Shown piece after piece: positions 39,301 to 47,942 of a stretch of DNA of 64,000 nucleotides; position 1 is the stretch's first letter; every line of letters begins with the position of its first letter. The translations under genes and the position numbers were made by a program. The stretch is from Paractinoplanes aksuensis (GTDB lineage: Bacteria; Actinomycetota; Actinomycetes; Mycobacteriales; Micromonosporaceae), in assembly GCF_024137025.1 (NCBI RefSeq), contig NZ_JAMYJR010000026.1, positions 1-64,000 on the forward strand, given 5' to 3'. The notes below the pieces were generated by a model that did not search any database, was not told where the DNA came from, and saw only the letters and a list, made by a program, of their open reading frames with translations.

Positions 39301-40221
39301 ATGACGAGTGTCGTTGCCGCGAAGTCCGGCACCCAGTGGTCCATCGAGGCGGACGGGCAGAGCGCCGTCGTCGTGGAGGTCGGCGGCACGCTCCGCGGCT
39401 ACTCCGTCGGCGACGTCCAGGTGCTCGACGGCTTCGAGGCGGACGAGCTGTCCCCGGCCTCGGCCGGTCAGATCCTGGCCCCGTGGCCCAACCGCATCCG
39501 CGACGGGCAGTACACGTTCGAGGAGCAGAAGTACCAGCTCTCGCTGACCGAGCCGGCCCGCAACAACGCCATCCACGGCCTGGTCAACTGGAGCCGCTGG
39601 ACGCTGGTCGAGCAGAACGCGTCGGCGCTGACCCTCGAGTACGAGCTGCCGGCCCAGATCGGTTACCCGTGGTGGCTGACCCTGCGGACGACCTGGTCGA
39701 TCTCGGCCGCCGGTCTGCGCTGCGACCAGTCGGTCGTCAACAACTCGGCGGCCAACGCGCCCTGGGGCTACTCGGTGCACCCCTATGTGCAGCTGCCCGG
39801 CGTCAGCGTCGACGACACGCTGCTGCACGTGCCGGGGAGCAAGCGAATCGTGGCCGACGCCCGCCTGCTGCCGATCGGGGCCGGCTCGGTGGCCGGCACC
39901 GAGTTCGACTTCACCGAGCCCCGCAAGATCGGTGACCTGGTGCTCGACAGCACCTTCGGCGACATCGCCCACGACGCCGACGGCATCACCGAGGTGACCA
40001 TCGCCGACCCGTCCTCCGACCGCAAGGTCGTGGTCTGGGCCGACGACAAGTTCAAGTACTGGCAGGTGTTCACGGGCGACACGCTGCACGGCGAGCGGTT
40101 CCGCCGCTCGGTGGCGATCGAGCCGATGACCTGCCCGCCCGACTCCTTCCGCACCGGCCGCGACCTGATCGTGCTGGCGCCGGGCGAGCGCTGGACGGCG
40201 TCGTGGGGGATCAAGGGCTGA
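39301..40221 (+). CDS. Aldose 1-epimerase family protein
   Basis: 306 residues of the galactose-mutarotase beta-sandwich. ILAPWPNRIRDGQYTFEEQKY and NNAIHGLVNWSRWTL carry the substrate-binding Arg and His; GYSVHPYVQL holds the catalytic His near 160; SVAIEPMTCPPDSFRTG near 275 holds the catalytic Glu. It interconverts alpha and beta sugars. ATG is 10 bp after the MFS stop; the gene overlaps the next start by 1 bp (TGATG). Confidence 0.92.
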   Translation: MTSVVAAKSGTQWSIEADGQSAVVVEVGGTLRGYSVGDVQVLDGFEADELSPASAGQILAPWPNRIRDGQYTFEEQKYQLSLTEPARNNAIHGLVNWSRWTLVEQNASALTLEYELPAQIGYPWWLTLRTTWSISAAGLRCDQSVVNNSAANAPWGYSVHPYVQLPGVSVDDTLLHVPGSKRIVADARLLPIGAGSVAGTEFDFTEPRKIGDLVLDSTFGDIAHDADGITEVTIADPSSDRKVVVWADDKFKYWQVFTGDTLHGERFRRSVAIEPMTCPPDSFRTGRDLIVLAPGERWTASWGIKG

Positions 40222-40853
40222 TGGAGTTCGACGAGGTGGTCCGCCGGCGGCGGATGATTCGCAGCTACGACCCCGACCGCCCGGTCCCGGCCGAGATCCT
40301 CGACAAGGTCGTGCAGCACGGTCTGCGCGCGCCGAGCGCCGGGTTCTCGCAGGGCTGGGGCTTCCTGGTGCTCACCGCCCAGAAGGACCGCGACCTCTAC
40401 TGGGAGTCGACGACCGAGGGCGACCTGGGCGACGCCAAGACGGACGAGGCGTGGAAGGGCGACTGGCTGACCCGCATGCGGACCGCCCCGGCGATCATCG
40501 TCTGCCTGTCCAACAAGTCGGCCTACCTCGAGCGGTACGCCCAGCCCGACAAGGGGTGGACCGACCGCAGCGAATCGCACTGGCCGGTGCCGTACTGGGA
40601 CATCGACACCGGCTTCGCCGCGCTGCTCATGCACCTGAGCGCGGTCAACGAAGAGCTGGCGTCGTGCTTCTTCGGCATCCCGGTGCCGACCGTCCAGACC
40701 TTCAAGGACGCGTTCGGGGTCCCGGCCGAGTACACGCCGATCGGCACCCTGACCGTCGGCTATCGGGCACCGGACAAGAGGTCTCCGTCACTCAAGCGCG
40801 GGCACCGGCCGGTGGACGATGTGGTGCATCATGGCCGATGGGCCGCGGGCTAG
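40221..40853 (+). CDS. Nitroreductase family protein
   Basis: 210 residues of the FMN-dependent nitroreductase fold. RRRRMIRSYDPDRPVPAEIL and LRAPSAGFSQGWGFLVL form the FMN-binding N-terminus. The mid-section DTGFAALLMHLSAVNEELAS and the late GTLTVGYRAPDK follow the family pattern. The electron acceptor is unknown. ATG overlaps the epimerase stop as TGATG, so the two are coupled. Confidence 0.9.
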   Translation: MEFDEVVRRRRMIRSYDPDRPVPAEILDKVVQHGLRAPSAGFSQGWGFLVLTAQKDRDLYWESTTEGDLGDAKTDEAWKGDWLTRMRTAPAIIVCLSNKSAYLERYAQPDKGWTDRSESHWPVPYWDIDTGFAALLMHLSAVNEELASCFFGIPVPTVQTFKDAFGVPAEYTPIGTLTVGYRAPDKRSPSLKRGHRPVDDVVHHGRWAAG

Positions 40854-40893
40854 GCTGGGCAGACATTCGACGCTTCGGAGAGGGGGATCGGCC

Positions 40894-41187
40894 ATGATCT
40901 TCAAGGCGGTCCGGGACGGTGCTCCCTATCCCGACCATCACACGACCCTCAAGGCGTGGGCCGAGATCCCGCCGCGGCCGATCCGGCTGGCCGACCTGAT
41001 CACGACCAAACGCGAGCTCGCCCTCGACAAGCTGCTGGCCGAGGATTCGACGTTCTACGGCGACCTCTTCCCGCACGTCGTCGAATACCAGGGGCACCTC
41101 TACCTGGAAGACGGCTTGCACCGCGCGTTGCGGGCGGCGCTGCAACAGCGCAACCAGATCCACGCGCGGGTCCTGGTCGTCGACTGA
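40894..41187 (+). CDS. Small ParB/VapB-like protein
   Basis: 97 residues. MIFKAVRDGAPYPDHHTTLK opens, PPRPIRLADLITTKRELALD continues, and YLEDGLHRALRAALQQRNQ ends; EDGLHR is like the DGHHR motif of ParB/sulfiredoxin folds. Close relatives are, as I recall, annotated as VapB-type antitoxins, but no toxin gene lies here. CGGAGAGGGG before the ATG is a strong ribosome site. It overlaps the acyl-CoA dehydrogenase start by 1 bp. Confidence 0.75.
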   Translation: MIFKAVRDGAPYPDHHTTLKAWAEIPPRPIRLADLITTKRELALDKLLAEDSTFYGDLFPHVVEYQGHLYLEDGLHRALRAALQQRNQIHARVLVVD

Positions 41188-42353
41188 TGGTCGCGCCGCT
41201 GGATCTCCTCGACCTCGACACGCTGCTCAACGACGAGGAAAGGGACATCCGCGCCGTCGTGCGCCGGGTGGCCGACGACAAGGTCCGGCCGCACGTCGCC
41301 GGCTGGTACGAGAACGGCCAGGTTCCCGTACGCGAGCTGGCCCGCGAATTCGGCAAGCTCGGTCTGCTCGGCATGCACCTCACCGGGTACGGCTGCGCCG
41401 GCGCCTCCGCGGTCGCCTACGGCGTGGCCTGCATGGAGCTCGAGGCGGCCGACTCCGGCGTCCGTTCGCTGGTCAGCGTGCAGGGCTCGCTGGCCATGTA
41501 CGCGATCTGGAAGTACGGGTCGGAGGAGCAGAAGCAGCGCTGGCTGCCCGGCATGGCGGCCGGCGAGCTGATCGGCTGCTTCGGCCTGACCGAGCCCGAT
41601 CACGGCTCCGACCCGGCCAACATGTCGACCCGGGCCCGGCGCGACGGCGCCGACTGGGTGCTCGACGGCGGCAAGATGTGGATCACCAACGCGCCGCTGG
41701 CCGACGTCGCGGTGATCTGGGCCCGGGGCGAGGAGGGCGTGTTCGGCTTCGCCGTGCCCACCGACACCCCCGGCTTCACGGCCCGCGAGATCAAGAACAA
41801 GATGTCGCTGCGGGCGTCCAGCACGGGTGAGATCACCCTCGACGGCGTGCGCCTGCCCGAGAGCGCGCGGCTGCCCGAGGCGCGCGGCCTCAAGGCGCCG
41901 CTGTCGTGCCTGACCGAGGCTCGCTTCGGCATCATCTGGGGCTCGATGGGGGCGGCGCGCGACTGCCTGCGGGTGGCGATCGACTACGCGACCACGCGTG
42001 AACAGTTCGGCCGGCCGATCGGCGGCTTCCAGCTGACCCAGGCCAAGCTGGCCGACATGTCGCTCGAGCTGCAGAAGGGCTTTCTGCTCGCGCTGCACCT
42101 GGGGCGGCTGCGCGACTCGGCCGGCGCGTTGCGGCCCGAGCAGGTCAGCGTGGGCAAGCTCAACAACGTGCGCGAGGCGATCGCGATCGCCCGCACCTGC
42201 CGGACGATTCTCGGCGGGAACGGGATCAGTGGGGAATATCCCGTTATGCGCCATGCGAACAATCTCGAGAGCGTCCTCACCTACGAGGGAACTTCCGAGA
42301 TCCATCAGCTGATCATCGGCCAGAAATTGACCGGATTGAACGCTTTCGCCTGA
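41187..42353 (+). CDS. Acyl-CoA dehydrogenase, glutaryl-CoA dehydrogenase-like
   Basis: 388 residues. CFGLTEPDHGSDPANMSTRA near 130 and WITNAPLADVAVIWAR near 160 bind FAD and substrate; ILGGNGISGEYPVMRHANNL and TYEGTSEIHQLIIGQ near 370 carry the catalytic Glu (TYEGTSE). The best match in my judgement is the glutaryl-CoA dehydrogenase group, which oxidatively decarboxylates glutaryl-CoA, but other short acids are possible. ATG overlaps the preceding small gene by 1 bp. Confidence 0.88.
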   Translation: MVAPLDLLDLDTLLNDEERDIRAVVRRVADDKVRPHVAGWYENGQVPVRELAREFGKLGLLGMHLTGYGCAGASAVAYGVACMELEAADSGVRSLVSVQGSLAMYAIWKYGSEEQKQRWLPGMAAGELIGCFGLTEPDHGSDPANMSTRARRDGADWVLDGGKMWITNAPLADVAVIWARGEEGVFGFAVPTDTPGFTAREIKNKMSLRASSTGEITLDGVRLPESARLPEARGLKAPLSCLTEARFGIIWGSMGAARDCLRVAIDYATTREQFGRPIGGFQLTQAKLADMSLELQKGFLLALHLGRLRDSAGALRPEQVSVGKLNNVREAIAIARTCRTILGGNGISGEYPVMRHANNLESVLTYEGTSEIHQLIIGQKLTGLNAFA

Positions 42354-42432
42354 GGTTCGATCGGTCCGCGGGGCCCGGCCCTAGCGAGCCGGTCGACCTG
42401 CGAATGTCGCACCCCCCTCGTACCGTGATGTC

Positions 42433-43227
42433 ATGGCCAAGTCACCGGAAGATGTCTCCACCGATGTCTCCGCGCGCGATGGCGTCGGCGAGCCGACGCG
42501 TGAATATCCGGCTCTGCCGCCGACGGCCGAGCCGCCTTCCGCCGGGCCGCCAGCGGCCGGCCCCGGGCAGCCGCCGTCCCGGATCAGCGGCTTCGCCCGC
42601 CTGCTGATCTTCACGTTCTTCGTCTTCGCGCTCATGGTCGCGACCTGTCTCGGCCTGCGCGCGGTCAACGTCCTGCCGGGGTTCGACAACCCGTTCAGCG
42701 ACAAGACCACCGACCGCAGCCAGCCCGTGCTGCTGCAGTCGATGCGCGACCTCAGCCGCTACGTCGCGGCCGACGGCACCTTCCAGGTCATCGTCGACCT
42801 GCAGGAAAACAAGGAGAACATCCCCGACTTCCTGGTCAACCGCCGCACGCTGTTCGTCGGCTCGGGCACCGTCGAGGAGTACGTCGAGTTCGGCTCGCTC
42901 TCCGACAAGGCGCTGGTCGTCGATGAAGAGAAGAACACGGTGACGATCACGCTGCCGCCGCCGCAGCAGGGCACGGCCAACCTCGACATGCAGAAGAGCT
43001 ACGTCGTGGCCGAGGAGCGGGGTCTGCTCAACCGCTTCGGTGACGCCTTCAAGAGCGACCCCGGCAAGCAGCAGCAGGTGTACGCCCTGGCCCAGCAGCG
43101 CATCACCGAGGCCGCCCGGGCCAGCGGGCTCGACGAGCGGGCCAAGCAGAACACCGAGAACATGCTCGAGAGCCTGTTCACGCGGCTCGGCTACGCGACG
43201 GTGACGGTGACTTTCAGCAGTCCGTGA
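42433..43227 (+). CDS. DUF4230 domain membrane-anchored protein
   Basis: 264 residues. A Pro-rich N-terminus of about 50 residues (PSAGPPAAGPGQPPSR) leads to one transmembrane helix at about 55-76 (RLLIFTFFVFALMVATCLGL). The extracytoplasmic part carries the DUF4230 domain (VLLQSMRDLSRYVAADGTFQ and VEFGSLSDKALVVDEEKNTV). Function of the domain is not known. ATG start. A very strong hairpin follows the stop. Confidence 0.82.
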   Translation: MAKSPEDVSTDVSARDGVGEPTREYPALPPTAEPPSAGPPAAGPGQPPSRISGFARLLIFTFFVFALMVATCLGLRAVNVLPGFDNPFSDKTTDRSQPVLLQSMRDLSRYVAADGTFQVIVDLQENKENIPDFLVNRRTLFVGSGTVEEYVEFGSLSDKALVVDEEKNTVTITLPPPQQGTANLDMQKSYVVAEERGLLNRFGDAFKSDPGKQQQVYALAQQRITEAARASGLDERAKQNTENMLESLFTRLGYATVTVTFSSP

Positions 43228-43237
43228 GTCAGCGCAG

Positions 43238-43279
43238 ACAGAGCCGCCCGGCGCCGGAGAAGGCGCCGGGCGGCTCTGT
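43238..43279. terminator. Strong bidirectional hairpin terminator
   Basis: ACAGAGCCGCCCGGCGCC (43238-43255) pairs over all 18 bp with GGCGCCGGGCGGCTCTGT (43262-43279), loop GGAGAA. It sits 11 bp after the DUF4230 stop and between convergent genes. No T tract is present. Confidence 0.85.
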
Positions 43280-43355
43280 GCGAAAGGGGTGGACCGGGCG
43301 CCGCCGTTCCGGGGGCGGGGGCAACGGCGCCCGGTGGATCAAGGGCCGTAGCCGG

Positions 43356-43544
43356 TCACTCGTTGGGCAGCAGGGCCCACAGGATGAGGTAGATCAGGAA
43401 CTGCGGCCCGGGCAGCAGGATCGAGACCACGAAGATCAGCCGCATGACGCCGGACGACACGCCGAAGCGGCGGGCCAGACCGGAGCAGACACCGGCGACC
43501 CAGCGGTCGTCCCGGGGGCGAGCGAGACGGCGAGTCACAGTCAC
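43356..43544 (-). CDS. Short PspC domain protein
   Basis: 62 residues, a complete PspC domain: RRLARPRDDRWVAGVCSGLA, then RRFGVSSGVMRLIFVVSILL and the C-terminal helix PGPQFLIYLILWALLPNE. PspC proteins sit in the membrane and join envelope-stress signalling. GTG at 43544 has AAGGAG (43554-43549) upstream; the GTG at 43538 is a second option. Divergent from the CDP-alcohol phosphatidyltransferase. Confidence 0.9.
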   Translation of the reverse strand: MTVTRRLARPRDDRWVAGVCSGLARRFGVSSGVMRLIFVVSILLPGPQFLIYLILWALLPNE

Positions 43545-43778
43545 TTCACTCCTTCTCCTACGAGTTCCGGCTTGCTTGCCGGTTCTACTTCGACGGTAGG
43601 TGCGCGGTGACCGTCCGCCCTCGGTCCCCAGGTGGAGACGGGCGTCCCGGCTCCCGTAAGGGTGACCCGTACCCCCGTACCCTGCGCTGTTAACCTGGGT
43701 GCCGATTTCCGGCTTCTCGGGCGTTCCCCGCAGGCCGCCGGTCTTTCCTCGATGTGCAGGCCGCAGCCCGTCTCTTCG

Positions 43779-45662
43779 ATGCCACCCTTGGAGGCGCACG
43801 GTGACTTCCCGGTGACGCTGGCCGTTCTGACCGGCGCCGGCCACACTCTCGACCCCGCGGAGTCGGCCCGGCTCGCCGAGGAGCTCACCGGCGCCCTGCG
43901 CGCGGCCGGCGCCAGCGCGGTCGAGACCGGTCCGGCCGCTCTGACCAGGGTCGTCGAACGGGCCCGGCAGTCGCACGAGGGCGTGCTGATCAGCGCCGGC
44001 AACCTGGTCGCGCACCCCGCTCTGCTGTGGATGCTGGCCACCGAGCCGGCCGGTCGCACCACCGTCCTGGTCGTCCCCGACCCCGACGGCGACCTGCGTG
44101 ACGACCGCGGCAAGGTGCTGTCCGCGACCGACGGCCCGGGCACCGTGCGCTACGGCGGCGCGATGTGGGTCGCCCCGGCCGACCTGCCGCTGCTGGCCAC
44201 GGTGGCCGACCGCCCCGACCTGCTGCCGGCGCTGCTCGAGGCCGGTCTGGTGCCCGTGGCCACGCCGCTGCGGCTGCTGCGAGCCGAACTCGTGCACGAC
44301 ACCGCGGAGCTGACCCGGGCCCGGGCCGAGGTGGCCGCGGTCGACGAGGACAAGGCCCGCCTGCGGATGGCCGTGAAGGAGAAGGACGACTTCTTCACCA
44401 CGTACGCCGTGAGCACCTGGTCGCCGTTGGTCACCAAACTCTCGGCCCGGCTGCGGCTGACCCCGAGCGGTGTCACGGCGATCTCGGTGCTGTTCGCGGT
44501 GGCCGCCGCGCTCGCCTTCTGGCAGGCCTCCCGGCCCGCCCTGATCGCCGGTGGCATCCTGCTCTACCTGGGCTTCGTGCTCGACTGCGTGGATGGTCAG
44601 CTGGCCCGCTACACGCGGCGGTTCGGCGCCTTCGGCGGCTGGCTCGACACGATGGCCGACCGGGCCAAGGAGTACGCGGCCTACGCCGGGCTCGCGGCCG
44701 GGGCCGAGCGCGTCGGTCTGCCGTACGCGTGGCCGCTCGCCATCACCGCGATCGTGCTGCAGACCGTGCGGCACATGACCGACGCCTGGTACGGCGCGCT
44801 GCACGACGAGGCCGCGGCCCACCCGCGCCCGCAGGCCGCCGGCGGGGTCGGGGCCCGGCTCAGCGCGGCGTCGACCCGGGTGCAGGGGGACACCGGCTCG
44901 GTCGCGTACTGGTTGAAGCGGATCGTCGTCTTCCCGATCGGCGAGCGCTGGGCTCTGCTGTCGGTGCTGGCGATCTTCACCGACGGGCGCGTCGCCCTGG
45001 CCGCCACTGTCGCCTGCGGGCTCGTCGCGTTCGCGTACACCCTGGGTCTGCGGTCGCTGCGGGCGCTGAGCATGCGGGTCGGCGTGCTTGACAAATTGGA
45101 CACGGCCCGCTTCCGGGACGACGGCTTCCTGGTGCGCCGAGTGCTGGGCCGGGCCGGGTTGCCGGCGCCGCTGGCCCTCGCCGCCCTCGCCGCGGTGGCC
45201 GCGTTCGCCCTGGTGGCGACTCTGCTGGCGGGCTGGCTGGAACCGCCGGCCAAGATCGCCGTCGTCGTGCTGATCGTTGTCGTGCTGGGCGCCGGTCTGC
45301 CGGCCCGGGCCCGGCACGGCGGCCCGCTCGACTGGTTGATCCCGGCCGCGCTGCGGGCCGCTGAATTCCTCACCGTCGTCGCCGTCGGCATCGCCGGATC
45401 GGTGCCGACGCCGGTGACGTTCCTGCTGATCTTCGTGCTGACGCTCCACCACTACGACCTCGTGGCCCGGATGGAGAAGGGCGCACCGACCGGGCGGGCC
45501 ACGGGGGACCTGCTCGGCTGGGACGGCCGGATCGTGCTGCTCGCCGTGGCCACGCTGGGCGGCTTCCCGGCCGACGGCATGGTGGTGGTGGCCGTGGTGG
45601 TCGGTGCGACGTTCCTGTTCAACACGATCGCCGACTGGCGGACAGGTGGCCCCCGCCCGTGA
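43779..45662 (+). CDS. CDP-alcohol phosphatidyltransferase family protein (DUF5941-type)
   Basis: 627 residues. The catalytic motif DGQLARYTRRFGAFGGWLD, ending TMADR, at about 265-290 matches DGxxARx8Gx3Dx3D of CDP-alcohol phosphotransferases. N-terminal soluble domain of about 210 residues of unknown role; several membrane helices surround the motif and fill the C-terminal half. It likely transfers a phospho-alcohol from a CDP donor onto a lipid or polyol. The start is uncertain: ATG 43779 used, ATG 43752 possible. Its stop overlaps the next gene by 4 bp (GTGA). Confidence 0.82.
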   Translation: MPPLEAHGDFPVTLAVLTGAGHTLDPAESARLAEELTGALRAAGASAVETGPAALTRVVERARQSHEGVLISAGNLVAHPALLWMLATEPAGRTTVLVVPDPDGDLRDDRGKVLSATDGPGTVRYGGAMWVAPADLPLLATVADRPDLLPALLEAGLVPVATPLRLLRAELVHDTAELTRARAEVAAVDEDKARLRMAVKEKDDFFTTYAVSTWSPLVTKLSARLRLTPSGVTAISVLFAVAAALAFWQASRPALIAGGILLYLGFVLDCVDGQLARYTRRFGAFGGWLDTMADRAKEYAAYAGLAAGAERVGLPYAWPLAITAIVLQTVRHMTDAWYGALHDEAAAHPRPQAAGGVGARLSAASTRVQGDTGSVAYWLKRIVVFPIGERWALLSVLAIFTDGRVALAATVACGLVAFAYTLGLRSLRALSMRVGVLDKLDTARFRDDGFLVRRVLGRAGLPAPLALAALAAVAAFALVATLLAGWLEPPAKIAVVVLIVVVLGAGLPARARHGGPLDWLIPAALRAAEFLTVVAVGIAGSVPTPVTFLLIFVLTLHHYDLVARMEKGAPTGRATGDLLGWDGRIVLLAVATLGGFPADGMVVVAVVVGATFLFNTIADWRTGGPRP

Positions 45663-47809
45663 CCTTCCTCAGCATCGTCCTGCCGGTCTACAAGGTGCAG
45701 GGTTACCTGCGGCAGTGCCTCGACTCGCTGCTCAGTCAGTCGTTCACTGACTTCGAGATCGTGGCCGTCGACGACCGCTCACCCGACTACAGCGGCGAGA
45801 TCCTGGCCGAGTACGCCGCCCGCGACCCCCGCGTCCGCGTGGTGACCGCGCCCGAGAACCTCGGCCTGGGCCGCGCCCGCAACCTGGGCCTGGAGCACGC
45901 CACCGGCGAGTACGTCTGGTTCGTCGACTCCGACGACTGGCTCACCGAGGGCACGCTCAACGCGGTGGCCGAACGCCTGCGCGAGACCGACGCCGACCTG
46001 CTGATCGTCGGCTGGGACCGGGTCCACTGGGACGGCCGGGTGCAGGCCGGCACGGCTCGCAAGTCGCTGGCCGCGGCGCCCGGCGTCTTCTCGGCCGAGC
46101 AGTGGCCCCAGGTGCTCAACATCCTGCACGTGGCCTGGAACAAGGTCGTTCGGCGCGAGTTCCTGCTGCGCCTCGGCTTCGTCTTCGAGGCCGGCTGGTA
46201 CGAGGACGTCTCGTTCTCGTTCCCGGTGATGCTGGCCGCGCCCCGGATCAGCACCCTGCCCCGCACCTGCGTGCACTACCGGCAGCGGCGGACCGGCGCG
46301 ATCACCCGTACGAAGGGGGACCGGCACTTCGAGGTCTTCGACCACTGGGAGCACGCGCAGGCCCTGGCCACGAAGTACGCGTCGCCCACGGACGAGGTGC
46401 GGGGGCTGCTCTTCCGGCGGATGATCTGGCACTTCCTGCGGGTGCTGCGGCACGACGAGCGGGTGCCCCGGGAGTCGCAGGCCCGGTTCTTCGGGCGGAT
46501 GTCCGAGATGTACAAGACGTACCTGCCGCCCAGCGGCTATCCGGTGCCGGCGCGGGCCGAGGGTCTGCGCTACCGCATGGTGGCCAACAACTCCTACCGG
46601 ACACTGCGCCTGTTCGACTTCGCGATCGGCCGGGCCCGCCGGAGCAAGCGGCTGCTGCGCCGCGCGGCCGGCTGGGTCAAGCGGCGGACCCGGCAGGCCG
46701 CCGGGCAGGTCTATTACCGGGTGCAGCTGCGGCTGCCGGTCGACCAGTCGCTCGCGCTCTACGGGGCGTACTGGTTCCGCGGGGTCAGCTGCAACCCGGC
46801 GGCGATCGCGGCCAAGGCGGCCGAGCTCGCGCCCCACCTGCGGCCGGTCTGGGTGGTGGCCGAGCCGTACGCGAAGGCGATGCCGGCCGGCGTCGACCAC
46901 GTGGTGGCGGGCACGCTGCCTTACTACCGCGCGATCGCCCGGGCCCGCTACCTGGTCAACAACGTGAACTGGCCGAACCGGCTGGTCAAGCGGCGGGGCA
47001 CCACCCACGTCATGACCCACCACGGCACCCCGCTGAAGAAGATGGGCGCCGACCAGGCCGATCATCCGGCCGGGGTGAAGGACGCCGACTTCCGGGCCCA
47101 GATGGTCCGGGCCGACCGCTGGGACTTCAGCGTCACGTCCAACCCGTTCACCACGATCGCCTGGGAGTCGGCCTATCCCTGCGCGCACGAGACGCTCGAG
47201 GTGGGCTACCCGCGCAACGACCGGCTGGCCACCGCCACCGCGGCCGACAGCGCCGCCGCCCGGGAGCGGCTCGGCATCCCGGCCGACCGGCGGGTGGTGC
47301 TTTACATGCCGACCCACCGCGAGTGGCTGCCGGCCGGGCGGCGCGTGCTCGACACCGAACGGTTCGCCGAGGAGCTCGGGCCGGACTGGACGTTGCTGGT
47401 GCGTGAGCACTACTTCACGAGCCCGGCCGAGCCCGCCTCGGGGGCGGCGGTCGACGTCTCGGACCACCCGGTGGTCGAGGATCTCTACCTCGCGGCGGAC
47501 GTGCTGCTCACCGACTACTCGTCGGCGATGTTCGACTTCGCCGTGCTCGACCGGCCGGTCGTGGTCTTCGCGCCGGACTGGCCGGTCTACCGCGACGTCC
47601 GCGGCGTCTACTTCGATCTGCTGACCGAGCCGCCGGGCGCGGTCAGCACCGACTACGCGGCGCTGGTCGGGCTCTTCCGGAGCGGGGCGTACGGGGACGA
47701 CCGGGCCGCGGCGACTCGGGCCGATTTCCGTGCCCGTTTCTGCTCACTCGACGACGGCCACGCGGCGGAACGCGTAGTTCGCCGGGTTTTCCTCGACAAA
47801 AAGCAGTAA
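45659..47809 (+). CDS. GT2 glycosyltransferase fused to CDP-glycerol glycerophosphotransferase
   Basis: 716 residues in two domains. The N-terminal GT-A fold (FLSIVLPVYKVQGYLRQCLD, then VAVDDRSPDYSG and WFVDSDDW near 88) is a family 2 glycosyltransferase. The C-terminal domain from about 370 has HGTPLKKMGADQADHPAG near 463, ADVLLTDYSSAMFDFAVLDR near 620 and FAPDWPVYRDVRGVYFD, the marks of TagB/TagF-like glycerophosphotransferases. It is expected to build a teichoic-acid-like polymer at the inner membrane face. Coupled to the upstream CDP-alcohol gene by a GTGA overlap. Confidence 0.93.
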   Translation: MTFLSIVLPVYKVQGYLRQCLDSLLSQSFTDFEIVAVDDRSPDYSGEILAEYAARDPRVRVVTAPENLGLGRARNLGLEHATGEYVWFVDSDDWLTEGTLNAVAERLRETDADLLIVGWDRVHWDGRVQAGTARKSLAAAPGVFSAEQWPQVLNILHVAWNKVVRREFLLRLGFVFEAGWYEDVSFSFPVMLAAPRISTLPRTCVHYRQRRTGAITRTKGDRHFEVFDHWEHAQALATKYASPTDEVRGLLFRRMIWHFLRVLRHDERVPRESQARFFGRMSEMYKTYLPPSGYPVPARAEGLRYRMVANNSYRTLRLFDFAIGRARRSKRLLRRAAGWVKRRTRQAAGQVYYRVQLRLPVDQSLALYGAYWFRGVSCNPAAIAAKAAELAPHLRPVWVVAEPYAKAMPAGVDHVVAGTLPYYRAIARARYLVNNVNWPNRLVKRRGTTHVMTHHGTPLKKMGADQADHPAGVKDADFRAQMVRADRWDFSVTSNPFTTIAWESAYPCAHETLEVGYPRNDRLATATAADSAAARERLGIPADRRVVLYMPTHREWLPAGRRVLDTERFAEELGPDWTLLVREHYFTSPAEPASGAAVDVSDHPVVEDLYLAADVLLTDYSSAMFDFAVLDRPVVVFAPDWPVYRDVRGVYFDLLTEPPGAVSTDYAALVGLFRSGAYGDDRAAATRADFRARFCSLDDGHAAERVVRRVFLDKKQ

Positions 47810-47942
47810 TCACGCCGTTACCCTGCGCAAATGGCCTGTTCACCCGATGGTGTGACATCGATACTCCTCGTCAAATTAGGCCGATCGCCGGCCGTCGTGG
47901 GACCGGGATCACATTGATGTTGCCCGGCAGGGGAGGTAGGCG

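Noticed and set aside
40894..41187. A complete VapBC toxin-antitoxin module
   Set aside because: Only the antitoxin-like protein is present; the next gene is an acyl-CoA dehydrogenase, not a PIN-domain toxin.
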